From: DATFXF01 sp035258565 | Lineage (GTDB): Bacteria; Acidobacteriota; Terriglobia; Acidiferrales; UBA7541 | Assembly: GCA_035258565.1 (NCBI GenBank) | Contig: DATFXF010000416.1 | Span: forward strand, 1-20,394 | Direction: 5' to 3' | DNA length: 20,394 nt | Shown: positions 7,356 to 14,602 of the stretch, piece by piece | Numbering within the stretch: position 1 is the first letter of the stretch | Layout of the letters: every line of letters begins with the position of its first letter | Made by a program: the position numbers and the translations under genes | Notes under the pieces: model-generated | Seen by the model: the letters and a program-made list of their open reading frames with translations, nothing else | Databases searched by the model: none | Told to the model about the DNA's origin: nothing

Positions 7356-8261
7356 ATGGTGGAGTGGCTCGAGTATGCTGCGGCCTGGCTCGCGCTAAAA
7401 TCTCTGGGGCTGCTGCCGCGTCTGCTGGCGCGCGCGGTCGGCGCGCAGGTCTTGGCCGTGGTTTACTTTTTCCGGCCAACTCTCCGCCGCACGGCGCTCT
7501 TCAATTTGCGCCTGGCCTTCCCCGATTGGAGTGAAGCACAACGCCGGCGGACGATGCGCGGCCTGGTGCGCCATCTGGGCTGGATGGCGGGCGAATTCTC
7601 GCAATTCCCGAAATATACAAGAGAGAATGTTGAGCGCGTCGTTTTGCTGGATGGCTTCGAGAACTTCGCCGCTGCCGAGCGTCGCGGCAAGGGAGTGATT
7701 TTCCTCACCGGGCACATGGGGGCCTGGGAGCTGGGGCCCTTCGCGCACGCACTCTACGGTCACCCGTTACATTTTCTTGTGCGGCCGATCGACAACGCCC
7801 GACTCGACGCGCTGGTGAGCAGCTACCGGTGCCTTTCGGGCAACCGGCCAATCGAGAAGAACCAGTCCGCGCGGGCCACGCTGAGCATTCTGAGCCGCGG
7901 CGGCACCGTTGGCATTCTTCTCGATCAGAACACGACGCTCGAGGAAGGGATCTTCGTCGATTTCTTCGGCGCGCCGGCCTGCACCTCGACCGGCCTGGCG
8001 CGCCTCGCCCTGCATACCGATGGCGCGGTGGTCCCAGCGTACATCTGCTGGGATGCGAAACTGCGCAAGTACCGCCTGCGTTTCGAACCCGCCGTGGAAC
8101 TGTTCCGTTCGGGTGACCGCGAGAGAGACATCCGCGAGAATACTGCCCGGTTCACCTGCGTCATCGAAGAATATGCACGTTGCCATCCCGATCAGTGGTT
8201 GTGGGTGCACCGGCGGTGGCAGACCCGGCCGCCCGGCGAGAAGCCACTCTATCCGTTTTGA
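7356..8261 (+). CDS. Lysophospholipid/lipid A acyltransferase (LpxL/HtrB family)
   Basis: The 301-residue protein belongs to the bacterial lipid A acyltransferase family (Lip_A_acyltrans). It shows a hydrophobic N-terminal helix, an N-L-R-L-A-F-P segment, the catalytic H120-x4-E125 motif in T-G-H-M-G-A-W-E, and the downstream D-Q-N-T-T-L-E-E-G-I-F-V-D-F-F-G block that shapes the acceptor site. Known members add secondary lauroyl or myristoyl chains to lipid A from acyl-ACP at the inner membrane; some act on other lipids such as ornithine lipids or phosphatidylinositol mannosides. Its position 32 bases before lpxD, on the same strand, supports a lipid A role. The ATG at 7356 lacks a Shine-Dalgarno. 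Which acyl chain it uses, and whether it is LpxL- or LpxM-like, cannot be told from sequence. Confidence 0.88.
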   Translation: MVEWLEYAAAWLALKSLGLLPRLLARAVGAQVLAVVYFFRPTLRRTALFNLRLAFPDWSEAQRRRTMRGLVRHLGWMAGEFSQFPKYTRENVERVVLLDGFENFAAAERRGKGVIFLTGHMGAWELGPFAHALYGHPLHFLVRPIDNARLDALVSSYRCLSGNRPIEKNQSARATLSILSRGGTVGILLDQNTTLEEGIFVDFFGAPACTSTGLARLALHTDGAVVPAYICWDAKLRKYRLRFEPAVELFRSGDRERDIRENTARFTCVIEEYARCHPDQWLWVHRRWQTRPPGEKPLYPF

Positions 8262-8293
8262 GGCTCTGCGAAAACCTGGCCAGGGAGGTCGCT

Positions 8294-9313
8294 ATGATCC
8301 GCACAGCAGGCGAGATTGCCCGGTATGTCGGCGCTGAGCTCGAGGGAGACGCGGGGCTCCCGGTCTCCGGCGTGGCCAGCCCGGAAAGCGCCCGGGCGCA
8401 GGAATTAATTTATCTTGATTCGCCGCGCCACCTCGAGCGTGGCCAGCACTCTCGGGCGCGGTGCGTGATTCTCGCCCGAGAGATGCACCTGGAGGGGAGG
8501 ACCCTCCTGCGCGCCGCAAACCCCAAGCTGGCCTTCGCAAAGGCCGCAGCGTGGCTGGTGCCGGCGTTGCGGGCGGCGGAGGGTATTCACTCGACAGCAA
8601 TCGTTTCGCCGAGCGCTTCGCTCGCAGCGGACGTCTCCGTGGGGCCCTACGCGGTGGTCGAGGACGAGGTGACCATTGGCGTGGGAGCCGAGATCGGCGC
8701 GTTTTGCTTCCTGGGGCGTGGAGCTCGTATCGGCGAGAACTGTCGCCTGCATCCGCGCGTTACCCTTTATCCAGGCGTGCGGCTGGCGAACCGCGTTGTG
8801 GTTCATGCGGGAACGGTCCTCGGCTCGGATGGGTTCGGATATGTTTTCGGGGAAGGAAAACATTGGAAATTCCCGCAACTCGGGACCTTGGAGATCGGCG
8901 ACGATGTCGAAATCGGCGCGAACACGACGATCGATCGCGGAGCCCTGGATGCCACTCAAATCGGCGGTGGCGTGAAGATTGACAATCTGGTGCAGGTTGC
9001 GCACGGCGTGCGCATCGGCGAGCATACCATCGTGGCTGCGCAGAGCGGTATTTCGGGGTCCAGTATGCTCGGCAAGGGTGTCGTGCTCGGCGGGCAGGTT
9101 GGCGTCGCCGATCACTGCCACATCGAAGATGGCGCGGTGGCGGGCGCACAGGCCGGCATCCCCAGCCATAAGAGGATTCGTTCGGGGCAGGCGGTTTGGG
9201 GAACGCCCGCACGGCCGCTCCACAAGTTTAAGGAGCAGTATGCCTGGTTTGCCCGGTTGCCGGAGTTGGTCGAGCGGTTGCGGAAGCTTGAGCGGGCGCA
9301 GGCGGAGGAGTAG
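8294..9313 (+). CDS. lpxD: UDP-3-O-acylglucosamine N-acyltransferase LpxD
   Basis: The 339-residue protein has the N-terminal uridine-binding LpxD domain (about 1-95), then a left-handed beta-helix of hexapeptide repeats (about 98-300, with runs such as V-S-V-G-P-Y and V-E-I-G-A-N), then a C-terminal helix. The catalytic His is H237 in V-Q-V-A-H-G, and the G-S-D-G-F-G-Y block is present. LpxD adds the N-linked hydroxyacyl chain in the third step of lipid A synthesis, using acyl-ACP in the cytosol. The ATG at 8294 has an excellent GGGAGG at 8283-8288. The open frame extends upstream to 8180 but would overlap the acyltransferase and adds nothing LpxD-like. It follows the acyltransferase by 32 bases and is probably cotranscribed. 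No other lpx genes are present, so this could be the main copy or a paralogue. Confidence 0.95.
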   Translation: MIRTAGEIARYVGAELEGDAGLPVSGVASPESARAQELIYLDSPRHLERGQHSRARCVILAREMHLEGRTLLRAANPKLAFAKAAAWLVPALRAAEGIHSTAIVSPSASLAADVSVGPYAVVEDEVTIGVGAEIGAFCFLGRGARIGENCRLHPRVTLYPGVRLANRVVVHAGTVLGSDGFGYVFGEGKHWKFPQLGTLEIGDDVEIGANTTIDRGALDATQIGGGVKIDNLVQVAHGVRIGEHTIVAAQSGISGSSMLGKGVVLGGQVGVADHCHIEDGAVAGAQAGIPSHKRIRSGQAVWGTPARPLHKFKEQYAWFARLPELVERLRKLERAQAEE

Positions 9314-9373
9314 GGAGTCCGAGCACAACGCATTTCCAAGGAGATACTCCCCATCGGCTTGTCCGGGTGGTAG

Positions 9374-9393
9374 TGTCCTCGGGACAACCGAGG
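9374..9393 (+). terminator. Hairpin after lpxD, possible factor-dependent terminator
   Basis: CCTCGG (9377-9382) pairs perfectly with CCGAGG (9388-9393) around a 5-base loop. An overlapping alternative pairs TGTCC (9374-9378) with GGACA (9382-9386). No T-run follows, so it is not a classical intrinsic terminator, but the next 55 bases are C/T-rich and G-poor, as at Rho-loading sites. It could also be a dyad operator for the hopanoid promoter just downstream. Confidence 0.3.
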
Positions 9394-9407
9394 CTACGAC
9401 CGCCCTC

Positions 9408-9435
9408 ATCTTCTGCCATCTTCTTGCGATCTTCT
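9408..9435 (+). promoter_or_regulatory. Three direct ATCTTCT repeats, candidate activator site of the hopanoid operon
   Basis: Exact copies of ATCTTCT lie at 9408-9414, 9418-9424 and 9429-9435. Start-to-start spacing is 10 and 11 bases, so all three face the same side of the helix. The last copy ends 3 bases before the -35 hexamer at 9439. This is the layout of OmpR/PhoB-type response-regulator sites, which use heptamer direct repeats at about 11 bases next to the -35. No regulator for it is encoded in the window. Confidence 0.42.
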
Positions 9436-9438
9436 CTG

Positions 9439-9467
9439 TTGACCCTCCGCCAAATCGCGGAGATAAT
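9439..9467 (+). promoter_or_regulatory. Main promoter of the hopanoid operon
   Basis: TTGACC (9439-9444, 5 of 6) and GATAAT (9462-9467, 5 of 6) are separated by exactly 17 bases, the best sigma-70 match I found in the window. Transcription would start near 9474, leaving a leader of about 140 bases before the shc ATG at 9614. Confidence 0.6.
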
Positions 9468-9545
9468 GCGGGGTTTAGGAGTTTTTGGGGCTTCCGGCTC
9501 CGGGGCGGCTGAGTTCGTCCATCCGGGAGTTGCGGCTGTTGGCCA

Positions 9546-9568
9546 TTGCCTGGTGGCTTCCAGGGCAA
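9546..9568 (+). promoter_or_regulatory. Hairpin in the 5' leader of shc
   Basis: TTGCCTGG (9546-9553) pairs with CCAGGGCAA (9560-9568) through eight base pairs and one bulged G around a 6-base loop. It sits in the predicted leader about 45 bases before the shc start. It may affect mRNA stability or translation, or be a protein-binding dyad. No T-run follows. The remainder of the roughly 300 bases between lpxD and shc holds no gene I can support. Confidence 0.3.
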
Positions 9569-9613
9569 GTCGTTTCTAGTCGTAAGTTCATGGTGCCTGC
9601 ATAGACTTGCCCC

Positions 9614-11674
9614 ATGCGGCATGAGCACGATTTTGCGTTGGTACGGGCTGAGGGGCGGATGGCATCTGGGGCGAAGGTTGATTTCGAGCCGACGGGCGAG
9701 CCGCTGGCTGGCGGAGCCGCTGCCGTCGAGGAGGGCCTAGAAGACGCCATAGAGCGTGGCGTGAGCCAACTGCTCTCGCTGCAGGCCTCCGAGGGCTACT
9801 GGGTCGGCGAACTTGAAGCCGACACCACGCTCGAATCGGACTACATCTTCTACCTCCACGTCCTCGGAAAAGCCGACCCGGACCGGATCCGCAAGCTCGC
9901 CAACTACATCCGCCAGCGCCAACTGTCTGACGGCGGCTGGAACATCTATCCAGGAGGTCCTTCCGAACTCAACGCCACGGTCAAGGCCTATCTGGCGTTG
10001 AGGCTCGCTGGTGATGCGCCAGACTCGCCGGGACTCGAGCTGGCGCGGCTCTCGATCCACGCGCTCGGCGGCCTGGAAGCTACAAACTCCTATACCCGCT
10101 TCTATCTGGCCTTGGTGGGGGCGGTCGGGTGGGAGATGGTGCCCGCGGTTCCGCCGGAGTTGATGCTTCTTCCGGACTGGTTCGCCCTGAACATCTACCA
10201 GATGTCCTCGTGGACGCGCGCCATCGTCATTCCGCTGGCCATTCTCTATGCACGCAAGCCGCGCTGGTCGCTGCCCGTGCGCGTGGACGAGCTCTTCTCG
10301 GATCCGTCGCGTAAGACCCGCGCGTTCGAGTGGAACCGCCCACTTCTCTCCTGGCGCAACTTTTTCCTTGCGCTCGACCGCGCCTCGAAGCTCTACGAGC
10401 GCCTGCCCTGGAAACCGTTCCGCCGGCGTGCCCTGCGGCAGGCGCGCGAGTGGCTGCTCGAGCACCTCGAGCGCTCAGACGGTCTGGGGACGATTTATCC
10501 GGCGATGATGAACGCCGTTTTTGCGCTGGTGGCGCTCGGTCATTCCCCCGACGATCCGCTGACCGCGCGTGAAATCGGGCATTTGGCCCGCTATGAAATC
10601 GAAGAGGACGACACGATCCGCGTGCAACCCTGCACCTCACCTGTTTGGGACACGGCCATCGCGATGGTAGCCCTCGAAGAGGCTGGATTGCCGGCGGACC
10701 ACCCGGCGCTAGTGAGTGCAGGGCGCTGGCTGCTCGAGAAGCAGATTCTGGGGCCCGGCGATTGGCAGAGGAAGAACCGCGATGCCGAACCCGGGGGCTG
10801 GGCCTTCGAGTTCCAGAATGATTTCTATCCCGACGTGGACGACTCGGCATTTGTGCTCATGGCGCTCGGGCGCGTGGATTATCCCGACCCGGTGCGCATG
10901 GAGCAGGCCGTGCGCCGCGGACTGTCCTGGCTTCTGAGCATGCAGAATCGCGACGGCGGGTGGGGTGCTTTTGACCGTGACAACGATGGCCGGTTCCTGA
11001 CCTACGTGCCCTTCGCCGACCATAATGCCATGATCGATCCCTCGACCGCGGACGTGACCGCACGCGTCGTCGAATGCCTGGGGCGCTTCGGCTGGCCCCC
11101 TTCGCATGCGGTGATCCAGCGCGCGCTGGCCTTCCTCGAGCGCGACCAATGTCCGGACGGGTCCTGGTACGGCCGCTGGGGCGTGAATCACGTCTATGGC
11201 ACTGGCGGCGTGCTGCGCGCACTCGAAATTGTAAGGCTGCGAGCCGAAGAGAATTCCCAGCGCGCGGTAGCCTGGCTGCGCGCCGTACAGAACCCCGACG
11301 GCGGATTCGGTGAGTCCATCGCCTCCTACTACAACGCCGGGCTCAAAGCGAAAGGCCGAAGCACGCCCTCGCAGACTGCCTGGGGCCTAATTGGCCTTCT
11401 GGCTGGGAGCGAGCACACCGACCCAAACGTTCGGCGGGCAGTGGCGTACCTCCTGGGGCAGCAGAATCCGGATGGCTCGTGGGAGGAACAAGAATTCACC
11501 GGCACGGGCTTCCCGTGCGTCTTCTATCTGAAATATCAGCTGTACCGAAACTACTTCCCGCTCTACGCCCTGGCGCGCTACCGCAATCTGGTTCTCAGTG
11601 CGGTGCCCTACCAGGGGCTCGCGTTCGCGCCGAAGGACTTCGAGCATCCGAACGGGCACCGGGAGAGCCGATGA
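9614..11674 (+). CDS. shc: Squalene-hopene cyclase
   Basis: The 686-residue protein is a full-length squalene-hopene cyclase (also called HpnF). The catalytic acid motif D407-V-D409-D410 is present, and QW repeats are spread through both alpha-barrels, for example Q-L-S-D-G-G-W, Q-N-R-D-G-G-W-G-A-F, Q-C-P-D-G-S-W-Y-G-R-W-G and Q-N-P-D-G-S-W. The enzyme protonates squalene and cyclises it to hop-22(29)-ene and diplopterol at the membrane, without oxygen. The DXDD motif and operon argue against an oxidosqualene cyclase. The start is uncertain: ATG 9614 has no Shine-Dalgarno, while ATG 9659 (residue 16) has AGGGG only 3 bases upstream; conserved sequence begins after both. It heads the operon, and its stop overlaps the hpnH start by 4 bases (ATGA). 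Confidence 0.97.
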   Translation: MRHEHDFALVRAEGRMASGAKVDFEPTGEPLAGGAAAVEEGLEDAIERGVSQLLSLQASEGYWVGELEADTTLESDYIFYLHVLGKADPDRIRKLANYIRQRQLSDGGWNIYPGGPSELNATVKAYLALRLAGDAPDSPGLELARLSIHALGGLEATNSYTRFYLALVGAVGWEMVPAVPPELMLLPDWFALNIYQMSSWTRAIVIPLAILYARKPRWSLPVRVDELFSDPSRKTRAFEWNRPLLSWRNFFLALDRASKLYERLPWKPFRRRALRQAREWLLEHLERSDGLGTIYPAMMNAVFALVALGHSPDDPLTAREIGHLARYEIEEDDTIRVQPCTSPVWDTAIAMVALEEAGLPADHPALVSAGRWLLEKQILGPGDWQRKNRDAEPGGWAFEFQNDFYPDVDDSAFVLMALGRVDYPDPVRMEQAVRRGLSWLLSMQNRDGGWGAFDRDNDGRFLTYVPFADHNAMIDPSTADVTARVVECLGRFGWPPSHAVIQRALAFLERDQCPDGSWYGRWGVNHVYGTGGVLRALEIVRLRAEENSQRAVAWLRAVQNPDGGFGESIASYYNAGLKAKGRSTPSQTAWGLIGLLAGSEHTDPNVRRAVAYLLGQQNPDGSWEEQEFTGTGFPCVFYLKYQLYRNYFPLYALARYRNLVLSAVPYQGLAFAPKDFEHPNGHRESR

Positions 11675-12807
11675 GATTTCCGCTGAAGCTGACCGTGAAC
11701 CTCACGCGCTACATCGTGAGCAAGCGGCTCCACGGCGAGAAGATGTTCCCCCTGGTGATGATGCTCGAACCCTTGCACGCCTGCAACCTCACCTGCACGG
11801 GTTGCGGCCGCATCCGCGAATACAAGGCCACGATCAACGAAATGCTTACCGTCGAGCAGTGCATCGGGGCCATGGAGGAGTGCGGCGCGCCAGTGGTCTC
11901 CATCTGTGGCGGGGAGCCGACCATCTACCCCCAGCTGGGTCGGCTGGTACGCGAGATCCTCGACCGCGGCCGACACATCTACCTGTGCACGAACGGCATG
12001 TTCATCCGCAAGCGCCTGCATGAGTTCAAGCCCACACCAAGCTTTTTCTGGAACGTCCACCTGGATGGGCTCGAACGGACGCACGACTTGTGCGTCGAGC
12101 GCGACGGCGTCTTCCATGAGGCCATCGAGGGGATCAAGGCCGCCAAGGCCGCGGGATTCCTGGTCTGCTCGAACACGACCATCTACAAGGAAACCGATCT
12201 GAACGAGATCGCCGAGCTGTTTGCCTACCTCTATGAACTAGGCGTGGACGGCTACATGATCTCGCCCGCCTATTCCTACGCTGCCGTGCAGACCAAGGAC
12301 ATCTTCATGTCGCGCGAGGAAGTGCGCGATAAGTTCCGCCAAGCCTGCCAGCTTCTCGAGAAGTACAACCTAATGACTTCGCCCATTTACCTTGAATACC
12401 TGCGCGGCGAGCGCGAGCTGATGTGTACCGCCTGGGGCAATCCCACCTACAACCCGCGCGGCTGGAAGGGCCCCTGCTACCTGATCACCGACGCACACCA
12501 CGCCAGCTACAGGGAGTTCATCGAGAACACTCCCTGGGAGAAGTATGGGCGCGGGCGGGACGCACGCTGCCAGGATTGCATGGTCCACGTCGGTTACGAG
12601 CCTTCCGCCGTGCTCGGTGCCCATCCGAAGCTGGGTGACAGCTGGAAGATGCTGAAGTGGCAGCTTTCGGGCCGCATGGGCGGCGCTCGGAAGACCTTTC
12701 GCGGCCACGGGAACGGAGACGGGAACGGAGCGCGTGGCAGCCACTTGAGTGGCGGCACCGGTTCAGGTGATCTCCTCGCTGCGGACGGGAGCCTCAGAGT
12801 TCTATGA
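11671..12807 (+). CDS. hpnH: Radical SAM adenosylhopane synthase HpnH
   Basis: The 378-residue protein has the radical SAM cluster motif C38-x3-C42-x2-C45 (C-N-L-T-C-T-G-C), the S-I-C-G-G-E-P-T SAM-binding strand, and extra cysteines near the C-terminus (R-C-Q-D-C) in a SPASM-like position. HpnH joins the 5'-deoxyadenosyl radical from SAM to hopene, making adenosylhopane, the first step of the C35 side chain. The ATG at 11671 overlaps the shc stop by 4 bases and has GGGAG about 6 bases upstream; the open frame upstream lies inside shc and is not HpnH-like. The last 40 residues are Gly-rich and low in complexity, partly encoded by an imperfect 12-base tandem repeat at 12709-12732, and look dispensable. 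The 3' end overlaps hpnA by 4 bases. Confidence 0.96.
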   Translation: MRFPLKLTVNLTRYIVSKRLHGEKMFPLVMMLEPLHACNLTCTGCGRIREYKATINEMLTVEQCIGAMEECGAPVVSICGGEPTIYPQLGRLVREILDRGRHIYLCTNGMFIRKRLHEFKPTPSFFWNVHLDGLERTHDLCVERDGVFHEAIEGIKAAKAAGFLVCSNTTIYKETDLNEIAELFAYLYELGVDGYMISPAYSYAAVQTKDIFMSREEVRDKFRQACQLLEKYNLMTSPIYLEYLRGERELMCTAWGNPTYNPRGWKGPCYLITDAHHASYREFIENTPWEKYGRGRDARCQDCMVHVGYEPSAVLGAHPKLGDSWKMLKWQLSGRMGGARKTFRGHGNGDGNGARGSHLSGGTGSGDLLAADGSLRVL

Positions 12808-13823
12808 CGACGCTGGTCACGGGAGCCACCGGCTTCCTGGGGAGCCACCTGCTGCGGCAGCTCCTCGCGCGGGGCCAAAGCGTGCGTGTGCTGGTGCGCC
12901 CTGCGAGCCAGTTGCGCGCGATCGAGGGGTTGCCGGCCGAGCGCGTCGGGGGGGACTTGCGCGATGCCGCTTCGCTGGCGCGGGCGCTTGGGGGCGTGCG
13001 CCGCGTCTTCCACGTTGCCGCCGACTATCGCCTCTGGGCGCGAAACCCCCAGGAAATCTACGAATCCAACGTGCTGGGGACGCGCAATCTGCTCGACACC
13101 GCGCGACGCCTAGGGGTCGAGCAGTTCATCTACACGAGCACGGTGGCGACGATCGCCGTACCCCGGTCGGGGACATTTCCGAACGAGGACACCGAAGCAC
13201 GACTTGAGGAGATGATCGGGCACTACAAGCGCTCAAAATTCCTCGCCGAGCAGGAGGCGCTTGGTGCCGAGGGCTTGCCGGTCATCGTCGTCAATCCCAC
13301 AACGCCAGTGGGGCCGGGGGACTGGAAGCCGACGCCGACGGGCCGCATTCTTCTCGATTTTCTGAACGACCGGATGCCCGCGTACGTGGATACAGGCTTG
13401 AATCTCGTGCCCGTCGAGGATGTGGCCGCCGGCCATCTGCTGGCTGCCGAGCGCGGGCGCGTGGGGGAACGCTACATCCTCGGCGGACCGAACATGACGC
13501 TCAAGGAGATCCTCAATGTGCTCTCGAGCGTCACCGGGAGACCCGCGCCTCGGCTGCGCTTGCCGCATGCGGTGGCTCTGGCCGCAGGCTACGCGGACGA
13601 GTTCGTCTCGCGCGCGCTGGGCCGCGAGCCGCAAATCCCCCTCGAAGGCGTGCGCATGGCACGGCACAAGATGTTCGTGGACTGTTCGAAAGCGACGCGG
13701 GAACTGGGGTTTGTGGCTGGTTCGGTCGAGCAGGCCCTTGCGCGCGCGGTCCGCTGGTATGAGGAAAACGGCTACGTCGCTGCGGGGCGCGGGCGGCGGG
13801 CTGCCCGCGCCCAGGCCGCGTAG
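12804..13823 (+). CDS. hpnA: Hopanoid-associated NAD-dependent epimerase/dehydratase-like protein HpnA
   Basis: The 339-residue protein is an extended short-chain dehydrogenase. The NAD(P)-binding motif T-G7-A-T-G10-F-L-G13 is at the N-terminus, a D-L-R-D follows the third strand, Y-T-S-T gives the catalytic Thr region, and the active-site Y141-x3-K145 is intact (Y-K-R-S-K). It matches the family called hopanoid-associated sugar epimerase, HpnA. Its true reaction is unsettled; it is often placed near side-chain tailoring. It starts by a 4-base overlap (ATGA) with hpnH and is followed after 20 bases by hpnG, so it should be made together with the enzymes that build the ribosyl side chain. The C-terminal 20 residues are Ala/Arg-rich and probably disordered. 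Confidence 0.9.
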   Translation: MTTLVTGATGFLGSHLLRQLLARGQSVRVLVRPASQLRAIEGLPAERVGGDLRDAASLARALGGVRRVFHVAADYRLWARNPQEIYESNVLGTRNLLDTARRLGVEQFIYTSTVATIAVPRSGTFPNEDTEARLEEMIGHYKRSKFLAEQEALGAEGLPVIVVNPTTPVGPGDWKPTPTGRILLDFLNDRMPAYVDTGLNLVPVEDVAAGHLLAAERGRVGERYILGGPNMTLKEILNVLSSVTGRPAPRLRLPHAVALAAGYADEFVSRALGREPQIPLEGVRMARHKMFVDCSKATRELGFVAGSVEQALARAVRWYEENGYVAAGRGRRAARAQAA

Positions 13824-13843
13824 CCGCTGATGGCGAGCGCGCA

Positions 13844-14602
13844 ATGAAAGTCTTGATCACCTTTGCGGTGGAAGTGGAATTCGCGCCCTGGAGGCGCCTT
13901 GCGGACTTTCGGCCGGTTGGGTTCGCTGCCGGCGAAATGTACGGAGCGCGCATCGGCGAAGCCGAGCTGCGCGTGCTCCTGACCGGTATGGGGAACGACG
14001 CTGCGCGGCGGGCGGTCGAGGCGGCGTTCGGCGAGCGGCCGGACTTCTGCATCTCCTCCGGCGTGGCCGGTAGCCTCAGACCGACGTGCGCAGTGGGTGA
14101 CATTCTCGTGGCCCGTGCCGTCCGCTCAAGGGTGGGCCGCGGCATCCTTGCGGGCGAGAACCATATGGTCGAATGCGCGGCCCGCTGCGGGGCACACCCC
14201 GTGCACATGTTCTGGAGCTCGGAAGGGCTGGTGCGCACGGTCGGTGAAAAGTACGCCTTGGGCCTCGAGGCTGACGCCGTGGAAATGGAAAGCTACACCG
14301 TGCTCGCCGAAGCGGCGCGGCGGGGAGTCCCTGCCGTGGCCATCCGGGCCGTGAGCGATACCGCCGACGAGGAGTTGCCCTACGACTTCGATCGTGCGCG
14401 TGACGCGCGCGGCCAGATTCGCCTTTTCGGTGTGCTCGCGCAGGTGGCAAGACGCCCGCAGCGGCTTCTGGCGCTGGTTCGCTTCGCGCGCCATTGCCGG
14501 AAGGCGGCCGTCTCACTTGCCAAGTTCCTGGAACTCTATGTGGGATCCCTGGCCACCGAGATGTGGCTTTACGAACTGGATTCCCCGGTGGCCGCCACAT
14601 GA
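13844..14602 (+). CDS. hpnG: Adenosylhopane nucleosidase/phosphorylase HpnG
   Basis: The 252-residue protein belongs to the nucleoside phosphorylase/MTA-SAH nucleosidase superfamily. Visible hallmarks are an N-terminal strand leading to F-A-V-E-V-E-F, the glycine-rich L-L-T-G-M-G, S-S-G-V-A-G, the V146-E147-M-E149-S150 ribose-binding motif, and the catalytic Asp at D172 in R-A-V-S-D-T-A-D. In the hopanoid family it removes adenine from adenosylhopane, giving ribosylhopane or its phosphate. The position after hpnH and hpnA fits that order. The C-terminal 60 residues contain an Arg-rich amphipathic segment that could place the enzyme near the membrane, as suits its lipid substrate. The 3' end overlaps the first MDR gene by 4 bases (ATGA), implying coupled translation. 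Confidence 0.92.
   Translation: MKVLITFAVEVEFAPWRRLADFRPVGFAAGEMYGARIGEAELRVLLTGMGNDAARRAVEAAFGERPDFCISSGVAGSLRPTCAVGDILVARAVRSRVGRGILAGENHMVECAARCGAHPVHMFWSSEGLVRTVGEKYALGLEADAVEMESYTVLAEAARRGVPAVAIRAVSDTADEELPYDFDRARDARGQIRLFGVLAQVARRPQRLLALVRFARHCRKAAVSLAKFLELYVGSLATEMWLYELDSPVAAT

Noticed and set aside
9367..9579. Possible small gene between lpxD and shc
   Set aside because: The frame has no ribosome site, no motif, and would run through the promoter and repeat array.
8405..9628. 407-codon open frame antisense to lpxD
   Set aside because: It has the skewed composition of a shadow frame in GC-rich DNA, no recognisable domain, and lies opposite a clear lpxD.
9614..11674. Oxidosqualene cyclase rather than squalene-hopene cyclase
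   Set aside because: The acid motif is D-V-D-D, typical of squalene-hopene cyclases, and the hpn operon context agrees.
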